Assembly: GCA_964020085.1 (NCBI GenBank)
Contig: OZ026596.1
Coordinates: 32,111,922-32,175,921, forward strand
Reading direction: 5' to 3'
From: Micromussa lordhowensis
Taxonomy: Eukaryota > Cnidaria > Anthozoa > Scleractinia > Lobophylliidae
Length of the DNA stretch: 64,000 bases
Part shown: piece by piece, positions 24,401-36,925 of the stretch
Numbering within the stretch: position 1 is the first letter of the stretch
Layout of the letters: each line of letters begins with the position of its first letter
The notes under the pieces: model-generated
What the model saw: the letters and a program-made list of their open reading frames with translations, nothing else
Told to the model about the DNA's origin: nothing
Database searches by the model: none
Made by a program: the position numbers and the translations under genes

Positions 24401-24824
24401 CCCTGGAAGAAGTTGCTGGCCAGGCAGAGTACTTTGCCTCTCTGTATCAGGTATACACATGATGTAACATGTGTGCACTAAGAAATAGATACATCAAATT
24501 GTCTAAATTATTATAAACATGGTTGTATTTCAAACAATACACATGGACAACTCACAGAAAGAGCCATTTTGCCCTTTGAACAACTTTCTATCCACCTTGA
24601 CCTTAGTAATGAGCCCGTCAGTCTGGTGGCATTTCACTTGAGTTTTTAATGTAAAAATAGAATTTTAGGTTACTAAGTGAACATAATTTATTCTTTAAGA
24701 CACCTCACTGCTTCAGTTTTCACTCGTGACTTAATTTCATTCTGATGTTCTTACAATTCAGATGGTGATGGAAGGTGAAGTTCATGATGCGGAATCCAGT
24801 GATGCTCCTGAGGAGGAAAGCTAG
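21437..24824 (+). CDS. GMNN: Geminin, DNA replication licensing inhibitor
   Basis: Seven exons join to 268 aa: 21437-21694, 21803-21916, 22329-22469, 22772-22829, 23513-23595, 24361-24450, 24762-24824. Geminin binds CDT1 and blocks reloading of MCM helicase in S/G2; it is destroyed by APC/C in mitosis. Residues 96-104 (RKTLQVLQP, followed by AASG) match the destruction box of vertebrate geminin. Residues about 191-245 form the coiled coil (PPPERYWELLAEERRQALQE, ALEENEKLHKELEEL, QAEYFASLYQ). The tail is short and acidic (ESSDAPEEES). The protein is longer than the human one (209 aa) mainly because about 85 residues precede the destruction box. These hold two CDK-type sites, S57-P-S-R and S81-P-T-R. 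The intron after exon 4 begins GCAAGT (22830) instead of GT. The 3' region is AT-rich with AATAAA at 25685 and 26372. A possible 3' UTR intron runs from about 24834 to 25750. Confidence 0.95.
22849..22947. repeat. Near-perfect 42-bp inverted repeat in geminin intron 4
   Basis: The left arm 22849-22890 starts GTACCCTGCGAGCAGAGGTC and the right arm 22906-22947 ends GACCTCTGCTCGCAGGGTAC. They differ at one base. It begins only 20 bp after the GC donor site of the intron. Confidence 0.9.
23331..23466. mobile_element. Diverged pogo-type MITE
   Basis: The ends CAGTAGAACCCC and GGGTTCCACTG are inverted repeats like those of the element at 11937-12100. TA follows the right end but is not conserved at the left. 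It lies in the GC-AG intron of geminin. Confidence 0.5.
23883..24165 (+). mobile_element. tRNA-derived SINE, copy 1
   Basis: It has an A-box-like GTGGCCTTATGGTGTGGTTAG, a degenerate B-box (TTTGAGCCC), the tail motif TGTTCTTGGGCAAGACAC and the end CTGATGGGCCACATTGCTC. The same order is found at 45283-45700 and 47124-47350. Confidence 0.7.
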
Positions 24825-27800
24825 TCGGCCAGGTAAACCAAGTGCAGTACTGCAAGGAGGATATTTATCCCACTTGCTACCCATTTGAGAACTTCAGTTG
24901 CCATTGAAAACTGCTGACCATGCTCATGCCAACCTGTTGTGCCTTCACCACCATCACCTATCTCTTTCAGGACTGTGTCACATAAGACCTACCACTCTGT
25001 GCCTTGCATTCAAGAATTTTTTAATATTGCTACTGAAAAGAAGCACAAAATTTGTCTCCAGAACAGCAACTTTTTTTTCTTTTTTTTTAATGCAACTTCA
25101 ATTTATTTTTTGCAGAATTAACACTTACACAAGCTATTTACAGCACTTCTGTTATACATGTACTTGCAAATATACCTCTTACACTACTGTACTTATACTT
25201 AATACACTACAATGCATGTATTATAATACAGTTACACTGATTAGATTATCACACATTTTGCACCTATACCAAGTAAGACACTGTTAGACATTTGCATTTT
25301 CTATCTTTGCAGGTAACAGTGGTAGCCAAAACATCCAATACATATTTATAGGCAGTATCAACTTCAATTCTTTTAACCAATTTTTTTTCATGCCTGGCTG
25401 CATATCAAACATTTTTATTAGATTATAGTTTGTCTACTTACAATGCTTTTTTACTTTTTCTACATTTTATTGCTTGAATCCTTAACTAAAACAAATGTTT
25501 TGTTACCTGCACTACTTAATAAAACACTAACATTATACTTGCATATGAACTTACACAGTACTTGTTTTCTTAAACGATACTTCAACTTGTACTAAATACA
25601 ACTTTTACAGAATAGACTCCAGTGGAATGATAGAAAAGATCTGTTATGACCATTTTTTAATGGATTATGGCCTCTGCAATTTGAAATAAAGATACATGTA
25701 TTACTGCAGCTACATGCAACAGGTCCTAATTTTTTTGCTTTTGTTTGCAGCCTTCAACCTGAGTGAACAGAGAACACTTTGAATTGATAGTTCCTTGTTG
25801 TCAGTGTTCCAGATTCTGTTAACTACTTTCAACAAGTAAATGTAATTATTTTTAAGAATAATCTATGAAAAGTACTGTAACTTTGGTGATACATGTATGT
25901 TTGAATTAAGTACTCTTCTTAAACTTTGTACCTGACAGTTCCATGTTAATTTAGAATTTTTTCTGGATCATAATATTTTGTATGGTTTCAAGCAATCTTG
26001 TCTTGCCTGTATTTTTTTAAATTTTACTTTCAGGTTAGACAGAACACAACAATTAAGCATCTAGCTAACTGTTGCACAACTGTATATTTATCCTGTGACC
26101 AAGAGAATTAACTTGTCACTTGACAGATAAAAAGTACTTAATTTTTTATAAAATTTGTAAATGTCTGTTTGCTATCAAACTGTATGGATTCTTTAATTGA
26201 GTTACTATTTTTATGTGGAAAGCATTTAAAATCTAGATTAATTGTACAATTTTAAAACAAAATATTTCTCATTCTAATGTGTCTAATATTTTAATTTAGA
26301 CTAGATCTGCTCCTGCCACAAAATAGGCTGATGTAAATACTCTGCCTATTAAAGCCCTTAAGGTTGAGAAAAATAAATTGTTGATGTCAAATTTATAGCC
26401 AGTACATCAATTCATTTCTTTAACAAGTGGAAGCTGCCCAAAGCCATTTCTGTTACATTTTTTATTTCTGGAGACGTGATTATTGATAAGAACTGTGATG
26501 TAACTGATCATAAAATAGTTTTTTTCCTGTTTATTCTTGCATTGATTCTTTACTGCGTATCTGGTAGTATCCCAGATCTTTTCTGGCCCTTTACTCTGAG
26601 AAAGCATCTTTTGATATATACTCCGAATCAATTGCAGTAAGTTAGCAGTTTCTTTTCTCATTCAATACCTACTGTACTACCTAAAATTCTCATTAATTTA
26701 TATCAAATTACGTCAGACTGACATGGAGAGAGCGGAACGCACAAACAGGAGCCCATCACTATAGGCGCTTGCAACTACTCCATATTCCAGTCAGTGTTTT
26801 CACAGACCAATTTATTTTTAACTTTAATTTACCACAAATTCAGACCCCTGCAGGAACTTCAGTGACCAGTCACAAGTACAGACTTGATTTAACTGACATT
26901 ATCACCAGAAGACTAAAAAGAAAAGCAAACTGAAGCCGCCATGTTTTTCCTTACTGATGCAGGCTCGTGTAGACTGGAGCTGACCTATTTCGCTGGAAAA
27001 GAAGCGTAAAAATAGATTGGTCTATAAAACTGCTGTAACATAGGCTTAGTATAGCAGTTCCACATTCCTAGTGATGGGCTCCTGGCACAAATAATTTCCA
27101 TAACAGATAAAAATTGTTATTTTTCTTGCTGTTGTTCTAATAACCCACATAACTTTTTAACTTGCATTAAATGCCAACTTGTGTGGAAGGCCATCATGGC
27201 CTTATAACTGGTGTCGTGTGCTCTTACCAATACAATGTTCATTGTTGAACCTGCCATCTTGTGTGTGTGTGTGTTTTGTCTAAGAACTCTTCTAACCCCA
27301 AAAACATAACAAGAGGTTTCACCCCCTTTACAAGATTCAGTATTTATTTTGGCTGTAAGTTTTTCTAGACTAGCTAACTTTAACCTCCAAGCCTCCCTTT
27401 CAAAGTGCAAACAATGTTCTTCATCAAGAAATATCTAAACCAGCAAACTGAAAGATTGTGAGAATAGCTCGTGTGATCAAATGAAAATCTTGAGCTTAAG
27501 GTTTGAAAAGGATTGCATGTCAACAAGGCACCAGAACTTTGTGGCATCTTGCAGGAGACCTATTTAAATGTTGTGTCACAAGTGCTCTGAGCATGAATTG
27601 ATACTTTATCATGAAACAAAACTATACAATAGAGTATACAACACTGTGTGCATAGAAACCAACACAAATTATACATTAAAATGCTTATAGTTGTTGACAG
27701 TCAACTTAAAATCCACAAATCTTGGATGACTGGGTGTAGAGGTTTACACCCAGCATTTGGATGGAAATATTGTTCCTGGGCTGCCTGCTTTGGTAAATAT

Positions 27801-27917
27801 TGCTTAAAATGATTCATTCATTGTACATAATAGTACTAAATTACATTAACATTATAATAATTTTCTTATTCCACGATCCCTATTACAAAAGAAAGGCCAT
27901 TTGCGGCAATATCATGC
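24825..27917. other. Convergent intergenic region geminin to PRODH
   Basis: AT-rich. The left part is probably geminin 3' UTR (AATAAA at 25685-25690 and 26372-26377). A MITE sits at 26746-27084. TTTATT at 27343-27348 could be the minus-strand poly(A) signal of PRODH. No further gene was seen. Confidence 0.5.
26746..27084. mobile_element. MITE with CAGGAGCCCATCACTA ends and 7-bp target duplication
   Basis: The ends CAGGAGCCCATCACTA and TAGTGATGGGCTCCTG are inverted repeats. GCACAAA occurs directly on both sides (26739-26745 and 27085-27091), a convincing target-site duplication. There is no coding capacity. A larger copy spans 34796-36127. Confidence 0.85.
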
Positions 27918-30900
27918 TCAAGAGGCTGTGATTCTTCTCCTTAACTCTTGCTTCAAGAGTGACCTTTCCTTTTCTGTTCTTTTGACAACATCTTTGTTCT
28001 CAGTAGCTCGCCGTGCAAGGTAGGCAAGTGCTTCACCTACTGGGCCATAGGGGACTGACTTGTACACACTGAAGCCTTTCTTCCCTACAACATTGACAAA
28101 AACAAACAAATGACTATCAAGAGGGAAGTTGTTACTGTCAGTTAAGTTGGTCATTCTCTTTTGCAATCACGAGAATGGAAACTGCCAGAAAGTTTGATAA
28201 CTGCTATCTAACATGACAGATGTTGTCCCCATTAACACGCCCAAAGACCTTGATTAAAACACTAGTACAACCCTTACCTAACAGAAAGGAGACCTGGTCA
28301 CACATTCCATAAAGCTGTCCAAATGAAACCTTTCCAGCATCTTGTGCAATTCCAAGTTCCTTCATTCTGTTAAGAAGCAGTATGACTATTAATAAATTCA
28401 TAATTTATTTGTATGACCTCAACTTTGACAACTCCAGGGTTAGGGCCAAAACATGCATGTGTCACATTTTAATATTTTATTAATGAAAAATGCTAGTACA
28501 GTATAACTACAAAATAGCATATTCGTAATTATAATAATACTAACTTTTGACTAATTTGTTTTGAAAAGCAAAAAAACTCTGATCAGTATTGAATGAGCTA
28601 AACACAGTTTCTAAAGGTGGTTTCACAGAGGGGTAGTGTGAGATTTCAGGGACACTTGGCAGCAACAACCATGTATTGTCCTCGTCACAACCTTGCTTCC
28701 TTTTCTTGTGTGTGCTCATGTTTTGATTTTCTCTTGTGTCTCCTGGAGTAAAGGGAAACTACTTATGTCAAAAATACTATGTACATGTCTCTAAGAGGTG
28801 CCCCTGCAATGTCTCTCCTTGTGTGCACAAACATAAAGGAAACAATTCTAGTGTAAGGTTTTGAAATGATATAGCTAGCATATCTACATACCTTTGCACA
28901 GCAAGTTGAACTGATTCTTCATTGTGTGAGGCCACCATTACTTCTGCTGGAGTATGACTAACTCTCTGTAACACAGTCTCCACTACTTTATCATACATGT
29001 TACAGGTATCCTCATAACTGTCATGTATGGGGTCATCATAACTCATGTCGGCTGCCCGATTTCTTTCCTGTGCCATATATGCTCCACGCACAATCTTTGC
29101 ACCAAAGTGGAAACCTAGTTTGTCCATCAATGCTAAATTCGCTTTCACTCTGTCAAGGGTATCCTGTCAAAAGAAAGAGCAGTCATTTAAATTGAGATCA
29201 AGGCTGGTTCTCAGCCTTTAATAAGTTATTTCTAATGATAATATATGTCTTTTAATTGCACTTTTAAAATCCCTGCATGGTGCAAAAAAAGGTTGTGTTC
29301 AATAGCCCAGGGCTAGTAGATTTTGCAGTCAGCCAGTGGTTTCTGTCCTTCACTTGCCCAACTGGAGTTTCTTGGCAAAATGTTTGAGGCAGCTCAAATT
29401 ACAAACTTGGGTACTGTAAATCATAGTTAAAGAGCAAGTGCGAAAATTGGGTTTCTTTGTACCCTGCCTCATAGTAATATGAACACCATACCTTCCTGTA
29501 GCACTGATAAGTATTGTAGACCCAAGGCATGTTTTTGTTGTACTTGTACTGAAGTGCTAACACCAGTTGACCAATTGAAGCCTGGAGATACGTCTGCTCT
29601 GCATCAACCACCAACTGTACATTGCGACTTATGCACGCCTTGGAAAAATTATGTTAATAATGGCAAAAATTACCCTTGATAAAAAACATAAAAGGCAATA
29701 TTATTGATTATGGTCAAAAAATGATTGTCAAGTGGACAGTCGATGAAGTGGTGCAGAGCACACGCATGCTTTTTAAACATTGCACCACTTCTTTAACATT
29801 GTTCTACTCATTTTGAATTTGGAAGTTCCTTATAGGATTATCATGCATATGAGTTAAGTCACAAGTACAATTATCTCGTGTATGAATTACAATTCTCTAG
29901 GAATTGCGTTTTGGAGAGTTTTCTGTGTTGGCTTTGTCTTGAAAAATATGTCTCTGTTACTGCCTGTGGACAGTGATGATTTGATTTGATTTAACATTTT
30001 CTTACAAAGCTATTGACCAACATGGGAGCATTATATAATAGATTGTAAAAACTCACCTTAGCAAATGTGTCCAGTCTTTTCAAAACATTTTGAAGATGTT
30101 CATTTTGTTTGTCATTTAAAACAGAGAGCTGGAAAAATAAACATGTTGAAACTTGATGTGCTAGTTAATTAAGTAAAACAACGTCTCAACTATTACCTCC
30201 AGTGGTAATTAAATGTTTGGAACAATGAACAATCTTTTAAGGTTTGCGTACCTTGATTTTCTTATCAAGCCCTTCTGCAAATCTTTCAATACCTAATTCT
30301 GCTGGCAACTCTGAACTTGTCTCATACGGAGCCAAATGTTCATTCAGTGCATTCTAAACAAAGCAGTATTGTAATGATTGCATATGTGAATGTATGATAA
30401 TTCATTCATTCACAAAAAATATATAACATTTTATTTTAATAATTAATTTATACACGTCAAACAAAAACAAAGTTAAACAAAGTGTTTATGAAAGAGTTAG
30501 TATTATATATTATATAAGTTTTTGTAAAAATACTTAGTAGACCAGGGAGAGATTTAGGAGGGGTCGAAGGAGCCATGTTTTGAAAAAAAAATTTACTATC
30601 TTCAGAGTGTAATTTTTTTGGGGGGGGACACTTTGACCCCAATATCTGAATTTTCTGGACCTCAGCCCCTGTAGACATATTTATGAAGTATGCTCTGAGA
30701 CATAGTAACACAAATTAATTGTATTTGCTGGACTAATCAACTTACAAGTAACAAAGGACTGCAAACTGCAGTCATTTTCATTTGTGAAAAGCCTCCTTCT
30801 TCTATAAAGCAAGGCAAAACAAGAACAGCATTATAATATTATTAATGTGTTAATTGCCTGGTAAGACCAAAATCCCATACAAGCCTGGGCGATTATATTT

Positions 30901-33900
30901 ATTTGATTTTGAAAACTTTCACATTCACTTTCATTATTTTGTGAGTTTGGGATTAATCAAATGTTGGAAAATTCATACGCCAATTTTTCATGACTTTCTC
31001 TGAGCATGAAATTAATGTGATGTATCGTAAGTTATAATTTCATAGATATGAAATTAAACAGGAGTTTATGTCTGTTATGTTCCCCCATCTCTTATCTACA
31101 TACCTGTTTTTCCAATACAGTCAAGAATGGCATTTGTATTTCTATCAAACATAGCCTCCCTGTAAAAAAAATGTTATTCAGATTCCCATTAGAGCTACAT
31201 TAGGGACCTTAAGCAAACCACGCTGGCAACGGCAACAAGAACACCACCAAACAAAAGGCTCAGGGGGCAAAACAATGGATGTGCACATGCATTATAAATC
31301 TTGTACATTTGTTAGCCGTCCTCTGTAAAACAACAACCTGAAATGACTAAGTTCTGCGTATTTTGGAGAACACAAATGCCAGTGGCTAATTTTTCATATC
31401 TTAATTTGGAATTCAATGCTGGCATTACACATTTAGCTTGAGGAAGTTCTGAGAAAGAGAGGTGCTCTGAACAAATCTATACAGCTGCGACATTTAAAGG
31501 TAAAATATAGAACTATTTTTTACTGGATATCGTCCTTGGCATTGCTTTCGTCATTGCTAATGTTCTATCAAGCCTCTCTCTTTACAACAACCCCACCTAA
31601 AAATTAGGAATATTCTGAATTTGATTTGTTACATATTTTTGAGGAGATGTCAGTAATACAGAAATAAGTATTTCAGCAGTCAGAATCATATATGTAGTTT
31701 TTCTGATTTATGTTAGCTTTTAAAGGAGCCATAGAAATAACAGTTTGCGCATCTTGAAAAACTTAGTCTAAATTTTTCAAGATTGTTGTTTGTAACATAA
31801 TTTCTGATGTAATATTCAGTGATATTAGGCAAACAATACTGTAGTCTCACCTGTCTCTAAAGTTTTCATAGTCAGTGGATAGATCCTCTTCATTAGGCAC
31901 ACACAACATAGTCCCTATCCCACAGTCACGTAACATTTTGATTGTGTCCTGAATGGCTGGCAGTGTCTCTCCAGCCACAAACTGGCTGTACATAGTTTTA
32001 CGCAATAAAAATTCAAACAACGTTTTTCCAAGAACCCTTTGACCAAAGGACATAAGCTGAAATAAAAGAGGGAAGTTACTGTTAACTAAAATATCAAGAG
32101 ATACCAATTGCAACTCCTCCCCTCCTGCCCCTCTTCCCCCCCCCCCAAAAAAAAAAGCCAACTGGCTTCAACCCTGCAAAGTCCATAGAGATTTTAAAGA
32201 ATAATATAGCTTCCTCCAATTATATGTTAACCCCGTTACTTGCAGAGGTTGTTTTGTACAATTTCATGTCGTTGAAGCACATTCAGATCATCAGTGCTTT
32301 AACTAGGATTTTTTTTACATCGCATAATATTTTGAAGGATGCAATAATCTTTGAACAAAATATTGTTATAGATGAAGATCAGATTTAAGTTTTCAGTGTA
32401 CCCCAAATGACCATCATTCTTTGGCGCCGCTTTACGGTCGGACGTTTGACGGAAACTTCGGTAGAATATATATTTACTAATAATTGTTGGTTACGAAGGT
32501 ATATTACAGCTGATATTAATTAACATAAAAAAAAATTAACGGTACTCCGAATATAGATGGTTTTCACTGTCACGCAATAAAAAAATAAATCGAAAACTAT
32601 CCAGTGGAAAAAGCTAAGAAATTGTCATGTCATAGAAGATGAAAAAATAAGACACTTCTCCAAGGTTTAGCTCTGAGTGCGTTTCCCCAAACTTCAGATA
32701 TTCGTCGAAATGTTTCGCAGAAATTTACAGAGCCCAGTATGAAAACGCCATGTTGGTGTACCTCCATGGTACACCAATATGGCGGCCGGAAAATAGTGTA
32801 AACATCTGGAACTTACTTTGGCTTTCTAGGCGACTGATTATCAGTATTGAAAAGACAAGTATTTACATAAGCACTTTTCCTAATGCGCTAGGCTCAAAAT
32901 CATGAGATAAGTATATATTTTTCAACAAATTTGATCGTAGCCTTGTGTCACGCACCTCCATAAACCGGGAATTCAAAATGCTCTGGTTTCCAAACGAAAC
33001 ACGCTATCGAGCTGTAAAGTTGTAAACAGATATAAATATGTCACCTTTTATACCTGATGAGGATGAAAACTTTGGTGGATCTTTAGTTTTAGATTTTAGA
33101 AAGTGATGGCGTCACGTGAAAACGATCTATAGGCGCCATTTCTAAAAGTACAGAGGTTCACTAATCAAGTTCGTTTCCGGTCAGATTTGAGCGGCATCGC
33201 TACGTCTTCTTGATTACTTAGTCATAACTTTTGAAAGAAGCAAAAAATAAAAATTCCCCGACACCTGTTTTTCGCCTGATTATCGGGCAACATTCTCTTC
33301 AAATTTTAGCGAAAAACGTTGAAAACTTGCCGGAAAGGAACGCAAAATGTGCGCTTCACTCGCTGAAACGAGATATGAAAAGAAAAAATACTTGGGGCGC
33401 TCTTCCCGATAATTGTTCCAACATTTCTGTAATAGATAATTACACAAAACGTGTGAAAGTTAATGACCCGGTGATCGACCAACAGAAGGCTCATTTTTAA
33501 AACACAATCACAAACGCGTGAAATCGCACACCGCCGCGTCGAACCCGTCGAGTCTGTCGCGTGATCTTTCAAAGCAAGTTAACTTTTCGTGACAAAGTGT
33601 TGGCAGCTAGCAATTAGAGATTAGAATCAATCTTTTTTATAGAATTTTTTTTAATGAAAGATTGCAATAAGATCTATCGGAAAAAGAAAAGAACATTTTT
33701 TGAAAAATGATCAAATTTGGGGTACACTGACGGATACCTTAACGTGATGAACTTGTCGTTGCCCGTTTACTCGAGAGTGGCTGATTGAAAGCTGGGCATA
33801 GTTAACTATGAGCTGGGCAATAACATATATATTAGTGCTTTCTACTTACGTACCACCATACTCTTCCTCGCAACAACATCATAGGAACACAGTTTAAGAA

Positions 33901-34114
33901 CGAGAAGAGAACGCAATATATCGCTTGTACTCTTTACAGCAAATATCCTGGTGTTATCGTTGAAGAGGACTTGTTCCCCAGCCGCTGTATTTTGATCTAC
34001 GCTTGTCGAAGTCGTCTGAATCACGTCTGCTCGAAAAACAACTGTAGAGCTTTGCAACAAACGAACGTGTGATCGAACCAATGAAAGGTCGCGAAGATAT
34101 CTCAGAACTGACAT
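27918..34114 (-). CDS. PRODH: Proline dehydrogenase, mitochondrial
   Basis: Ten exons (in translation order) join to 475 aa: 33854-34114, 31851-32056, 31104-31159, 30746-30801, 30252-30353, 30057-30128, 29492-29638, 28892-29163, 28278-28366, 27918-28084. The FAD enzyme oxidises proline to pyrroline-5-carboxylate at the inner mitochondrial membrane and passes electrons to the respiratory chain. Residues 1-25 (MSVLRYLRDLSLVRSHVRLL) are Arg-rich with one acid, like a mitochondrial presequence. Family landmarks follow: VDAEQTYLQ, NTYQCYRK, FGAKIVRGAYMAQER, VMVASHNEESV, FGQLYGMCDQVSF, YKSVPYGPV, and YLARRATEN, which carries the two arginines that bind the substrate carboxylate. The length is close to the shorter animal PRODH forms. 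The first intron (1.8 kb) contains a 1.3-kb inverted-repeat element. Assignment to PRODH rather than the hydroxyproline enzyme PRODH2 is likely but not proven. Confidence 0.92.
30543..30671. repeat. Short hAT-like element, second copy
   Basis: It starts CAGGGAGAGATTTAGGAGGG and ends TCTGAATTTTCTGGACCTCAGCCCCTG in two adjoining stretches, matching the 7376-7545 copy. A poly-G tract (30621-30629) lies inside. It lies in a PRODH intron. Confidence 0.6.
32393..33730. mobile_element. 1.34-kb terminal-inverted-repeat element in PRODH intron 1
   Basis: The left end TCAGTGTACCCCAAATGACC and the right end (inverted TCAGTGTACCCCAAATTTGA) match. Inside, a palindrome GGTGTACC/GGTACACC lies at 32755-32777. 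An 89-codon open frame (33231-33500, plus) is not recognised and is probably not a gene. Confidence 0.6.
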
Positions 34115-34795
34115 ACTTAGTGACTAGCCGGTACCAAGCCGTTTGTATTATATTGAGTGACTTGTCCGTACCAAGTAGTTTAGACAACATCAAACATGAC
34201 AGATTTCAGAGAGAGTTCACCAAGCGTAAAATAGATTTTGTGACCAGAAAACCTGTTTTTCTTGCTGTATGTAAATTAATCCGCCCCACAGTTTTTGGCC
34301 GCTTTTCAACATTCAAAGGGTCGGACTAGACTTACGGCATGGCTGTGGTCCAAAAGAGGTGTATATCTTTCAGTTCTTACGGAAGATATCTCTATTCTGG
34401 CGAATAAATATCAGTCATCACGAAGCTTGCCTGACATTGTTTATCACGCAACACCATCAAATTTCATGAAAACCTGCGTTTCCATGCGCGAGGAGCGAGC
34501 GACATGCTTTTCTGGGGAAAAGGAGCAAACCAAGACCCACTTTTTCTGTGCGTGTGTTTGGTTTCCTTCTCACCAGAAACGCTTTAGCGCTTTGAAAGGA
34601 TGAGAGACCCTGAGAACAAGATTGGCTGTCACAGTCCAATCAAATCCCTCAATCTGTTTGGCTGAGCTACAATCTCGAGCAATGATGAAATCTTGAGAAA
34701 TGATTCAATTCCGAAGAACACTAAAGAAAGTTTGACGGTTGCCTTACAAGAGAAATGACTGAATTGCAAAGTTTATACATGAAATTTTAATAGAA

Positions 34796-36127
34796 CAGGA
34801 GGCGGCCCATCACTACGGTGCGGGCGACTCTCATTTTGTTATAGACCGGTCTATTTTTAGGCTTCCTTTCGAAATAGGTTAGTTTCAGTCTACATGAGCG
34901 CGCTGGGTAAGGAAAAACCTGGCTTAGGCCCGTTCTAAACGCCGCTCCATTCACACGCCGAACCTAACTGATGAGTTAAGAACGGCTGAAGAGCGGCGTT
35001 TGAATCAGGCTGGTTCGGCAGGTTAGATTTGTAGCGGCAAACGACATTAAATTCGGCAGGGTCTGTCGCACTATGCGACGTTGGAGCGGCGGCTGATTCA
35101 TACGGCGTTCTCCTCATGTGCCGAACCTAATGAGTAACTTACTGTATTGTATTTTTCATATAACGTCACTCGCGATTCGCTCAAAATTGAGTGGCGTGAC
35201 AAGTCATGCACGAAGCTCGAAGCAGTCGCTTAACGGTACGGTTGTTACCATTTACCCAAAAAATCCGGAAATTTGGGATGGAGTGTCAATGGAAGGATTG
35301 AATGGAATGAATGGAAATTTTCTCGGGAAAACGGGATGTTTTTGAAAGATAGACTAAAACTTCCAAACGGAATTTCCGAATGGAGAATGTGCGTTCCATT
35401 TGCTAATTTTTACTGCTTCCAGGCCTTTTGGCTTGGATCGCCTTTGATTCTACCTTCCTGGAAAAAGTCGTGGTTATGGGAGCGAGTGCATCCCCTCAAG
35501 GATATGACGCGTCCCATTTACTACAACCGTCGACCAACCGGTTTCTCCGAGTGAATGGTAAACAAAGGACAACATAAAACTTTGAGAAACGGGACTATAT
35601 AAGCGAGTATCTTAAGCGCAAATTCATTTTTAGCTGGTTTCTTCGTGATAATAGCCCAGCTTATGAGATTTCCCTTTAACAGGTCGAATTTACCGGAGAA
35701 AACCTTTCTAAATACGAACACTGAACCTTGCGATTTTATTTGCTTTCCCTAAATATTGCTATAACAGCGAAATATTAGCCACAGCTTTTCTATTTGAACA
35801 GAGTTTTTGAGTTCAGAACGCATATTTGTCATCGAAAATTGTTTACCCGGGGCTTCCCGAATTCGAAGCAAGTACCCTTCACTCCAAAGTCGCTCCAAAG
35901 TCGAACTTAATCAAGTTTGGTTCGGTCCATGAGTGGAACGTCGTTTGGACCGGCCTTACTTCGCATCAGGAACCCATCACTTCTTCCGGTTAAATGATGA
36001 CGTCAGTTAAAAATTGTGCTTGTGATTGGTCACTGAGCTTCCTGGCTAAAAATAGATCGGTCTGTGAAATAGCCTTGACAGGAATATGGGTAGTTGGTAG
36101 TTGCACGCTCCTAGTGATGGGCTCCTG
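34796..36127. mobile_element. Large copy of the CAGGAG...CCCATCACTA MITE, split by an insertion
   Basis: Both ends match the 339-bp copy at 26746-27084: CCCATCACTA near the left edge, TAGTGATGGGCTCCTG at the right. The subterminal blocks ATAGACCGGTCTATTTTTAG and GTGACCAATCACAAGC (inverted) also match. The middle is occupied by a different element (34927-35957). No clear target duplication remains. Confidence 0.8.
34927..35957. mobile_element. Nested PIF/Harbinger-like element with TTA target duplication
   Basis: It starts GGCCCGTTCTAAACG and ends CGTTTGGACCGGCC, whose reverse complement is GGCCGGTCCAAACG. TTA flanks both sides (34924-34926 and 35958-35960). A TTA/TAA duplication with GGCC-type ends is characteristic of PIF/Harbinger. 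There is no transposase frame. Confidence 0.75.
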
Positions 36128-36635
36128 TAGTTAATCTTCAGTTGGGAAAGAACAATTATTAATGTACATTGAACTCACTATGTCTTTTCTGATTGGCCGA
36201 AAGCCTACAGTGAATTTTCGAATTTAGCGCCTGTGACGTCATCTAGCTGCAGATTATACAGTAATTAATCATGTCAAGGACATAACACAAACAGCGGTGA
36301 TAAGCATTGTATTCCAACGCATTTTTTTTACAGAACTTGACGTTCCGTATGCTAGTCTACATACATTTTCAAAAGTGACCGTTACAATTTTTTGGAAACT
36401 ATATATCGTAAATGTTAGAGGTCTGGACCCTAGACTGAGAAGAATGATGAAACATCGAAGATACGTCTGAAGCTTGTGCCATGAATAATACCGTTCACCG
36501 ACTACAGGTTGACCGGCTCCTTTCGCAGAGCAGAGGAATTTATTGGATACCTAATTGAAACTATCGCCACATTTGAATGTGACGGAAATGATACTTGTGT
36601 ATCCACATCGTCATCATGAGGGTCTAACAAAGGCT

Positions 36636-36925
36636 TTTCCAATCCCGCAACCCGCCAATAATTTTGGCCTAATCCCGCCATTTCGCTCCCATAAAAATTA
36701 AAGGTTTATCCCGATCCCATCTGGTTGAAGTTGCAGTCCTCTGCGTAACGTCCATAAACCAGTAATTTCATCCCACATTCCGCCGTCAATTTCAAAACTG
36801 ATCCGCATCCCGTCTGTCAAAAAGAACAAATCCCGCTACCACCGAATTATTTTATCCCGTTCCCGCCATTCAAAAATCTGTCATCCCGCCACACGCTTTC
36901 ATTTTTACTCTCATCCCGCATCCCG
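36636..36925. repeat. Block of dispersed TCCCGC motifs
   Basis: About a dozen copies of ATCCCGC or TCCCGCC occur at irregular spacing within 290 bp, e.g. CATCCCGCATCCCGCCA near the right end. The motif is strongly strand-biased and rare in the rest of the window. Its class is unknown. Confidence 0.6.

Noticed and set aside
24898..25287. 129-codon frame after geminin
   Set aside because: It lies in the geminin 3' UTR. The composition is low-complexity AT-rich and no domain was recognised.
33231..33500. 89-codon frame in PRODH intron 1
   Set aside because: It lies wholly within an inverted-repeat element, has no recognised domain and is antisense to PRODH.
34927..35957. Open frames of 60-93 codons as a transposase
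   Set aside because: They are short, overlap on both strands and lack any DDE-type or Myb-like motif; the element is non-autonomous.
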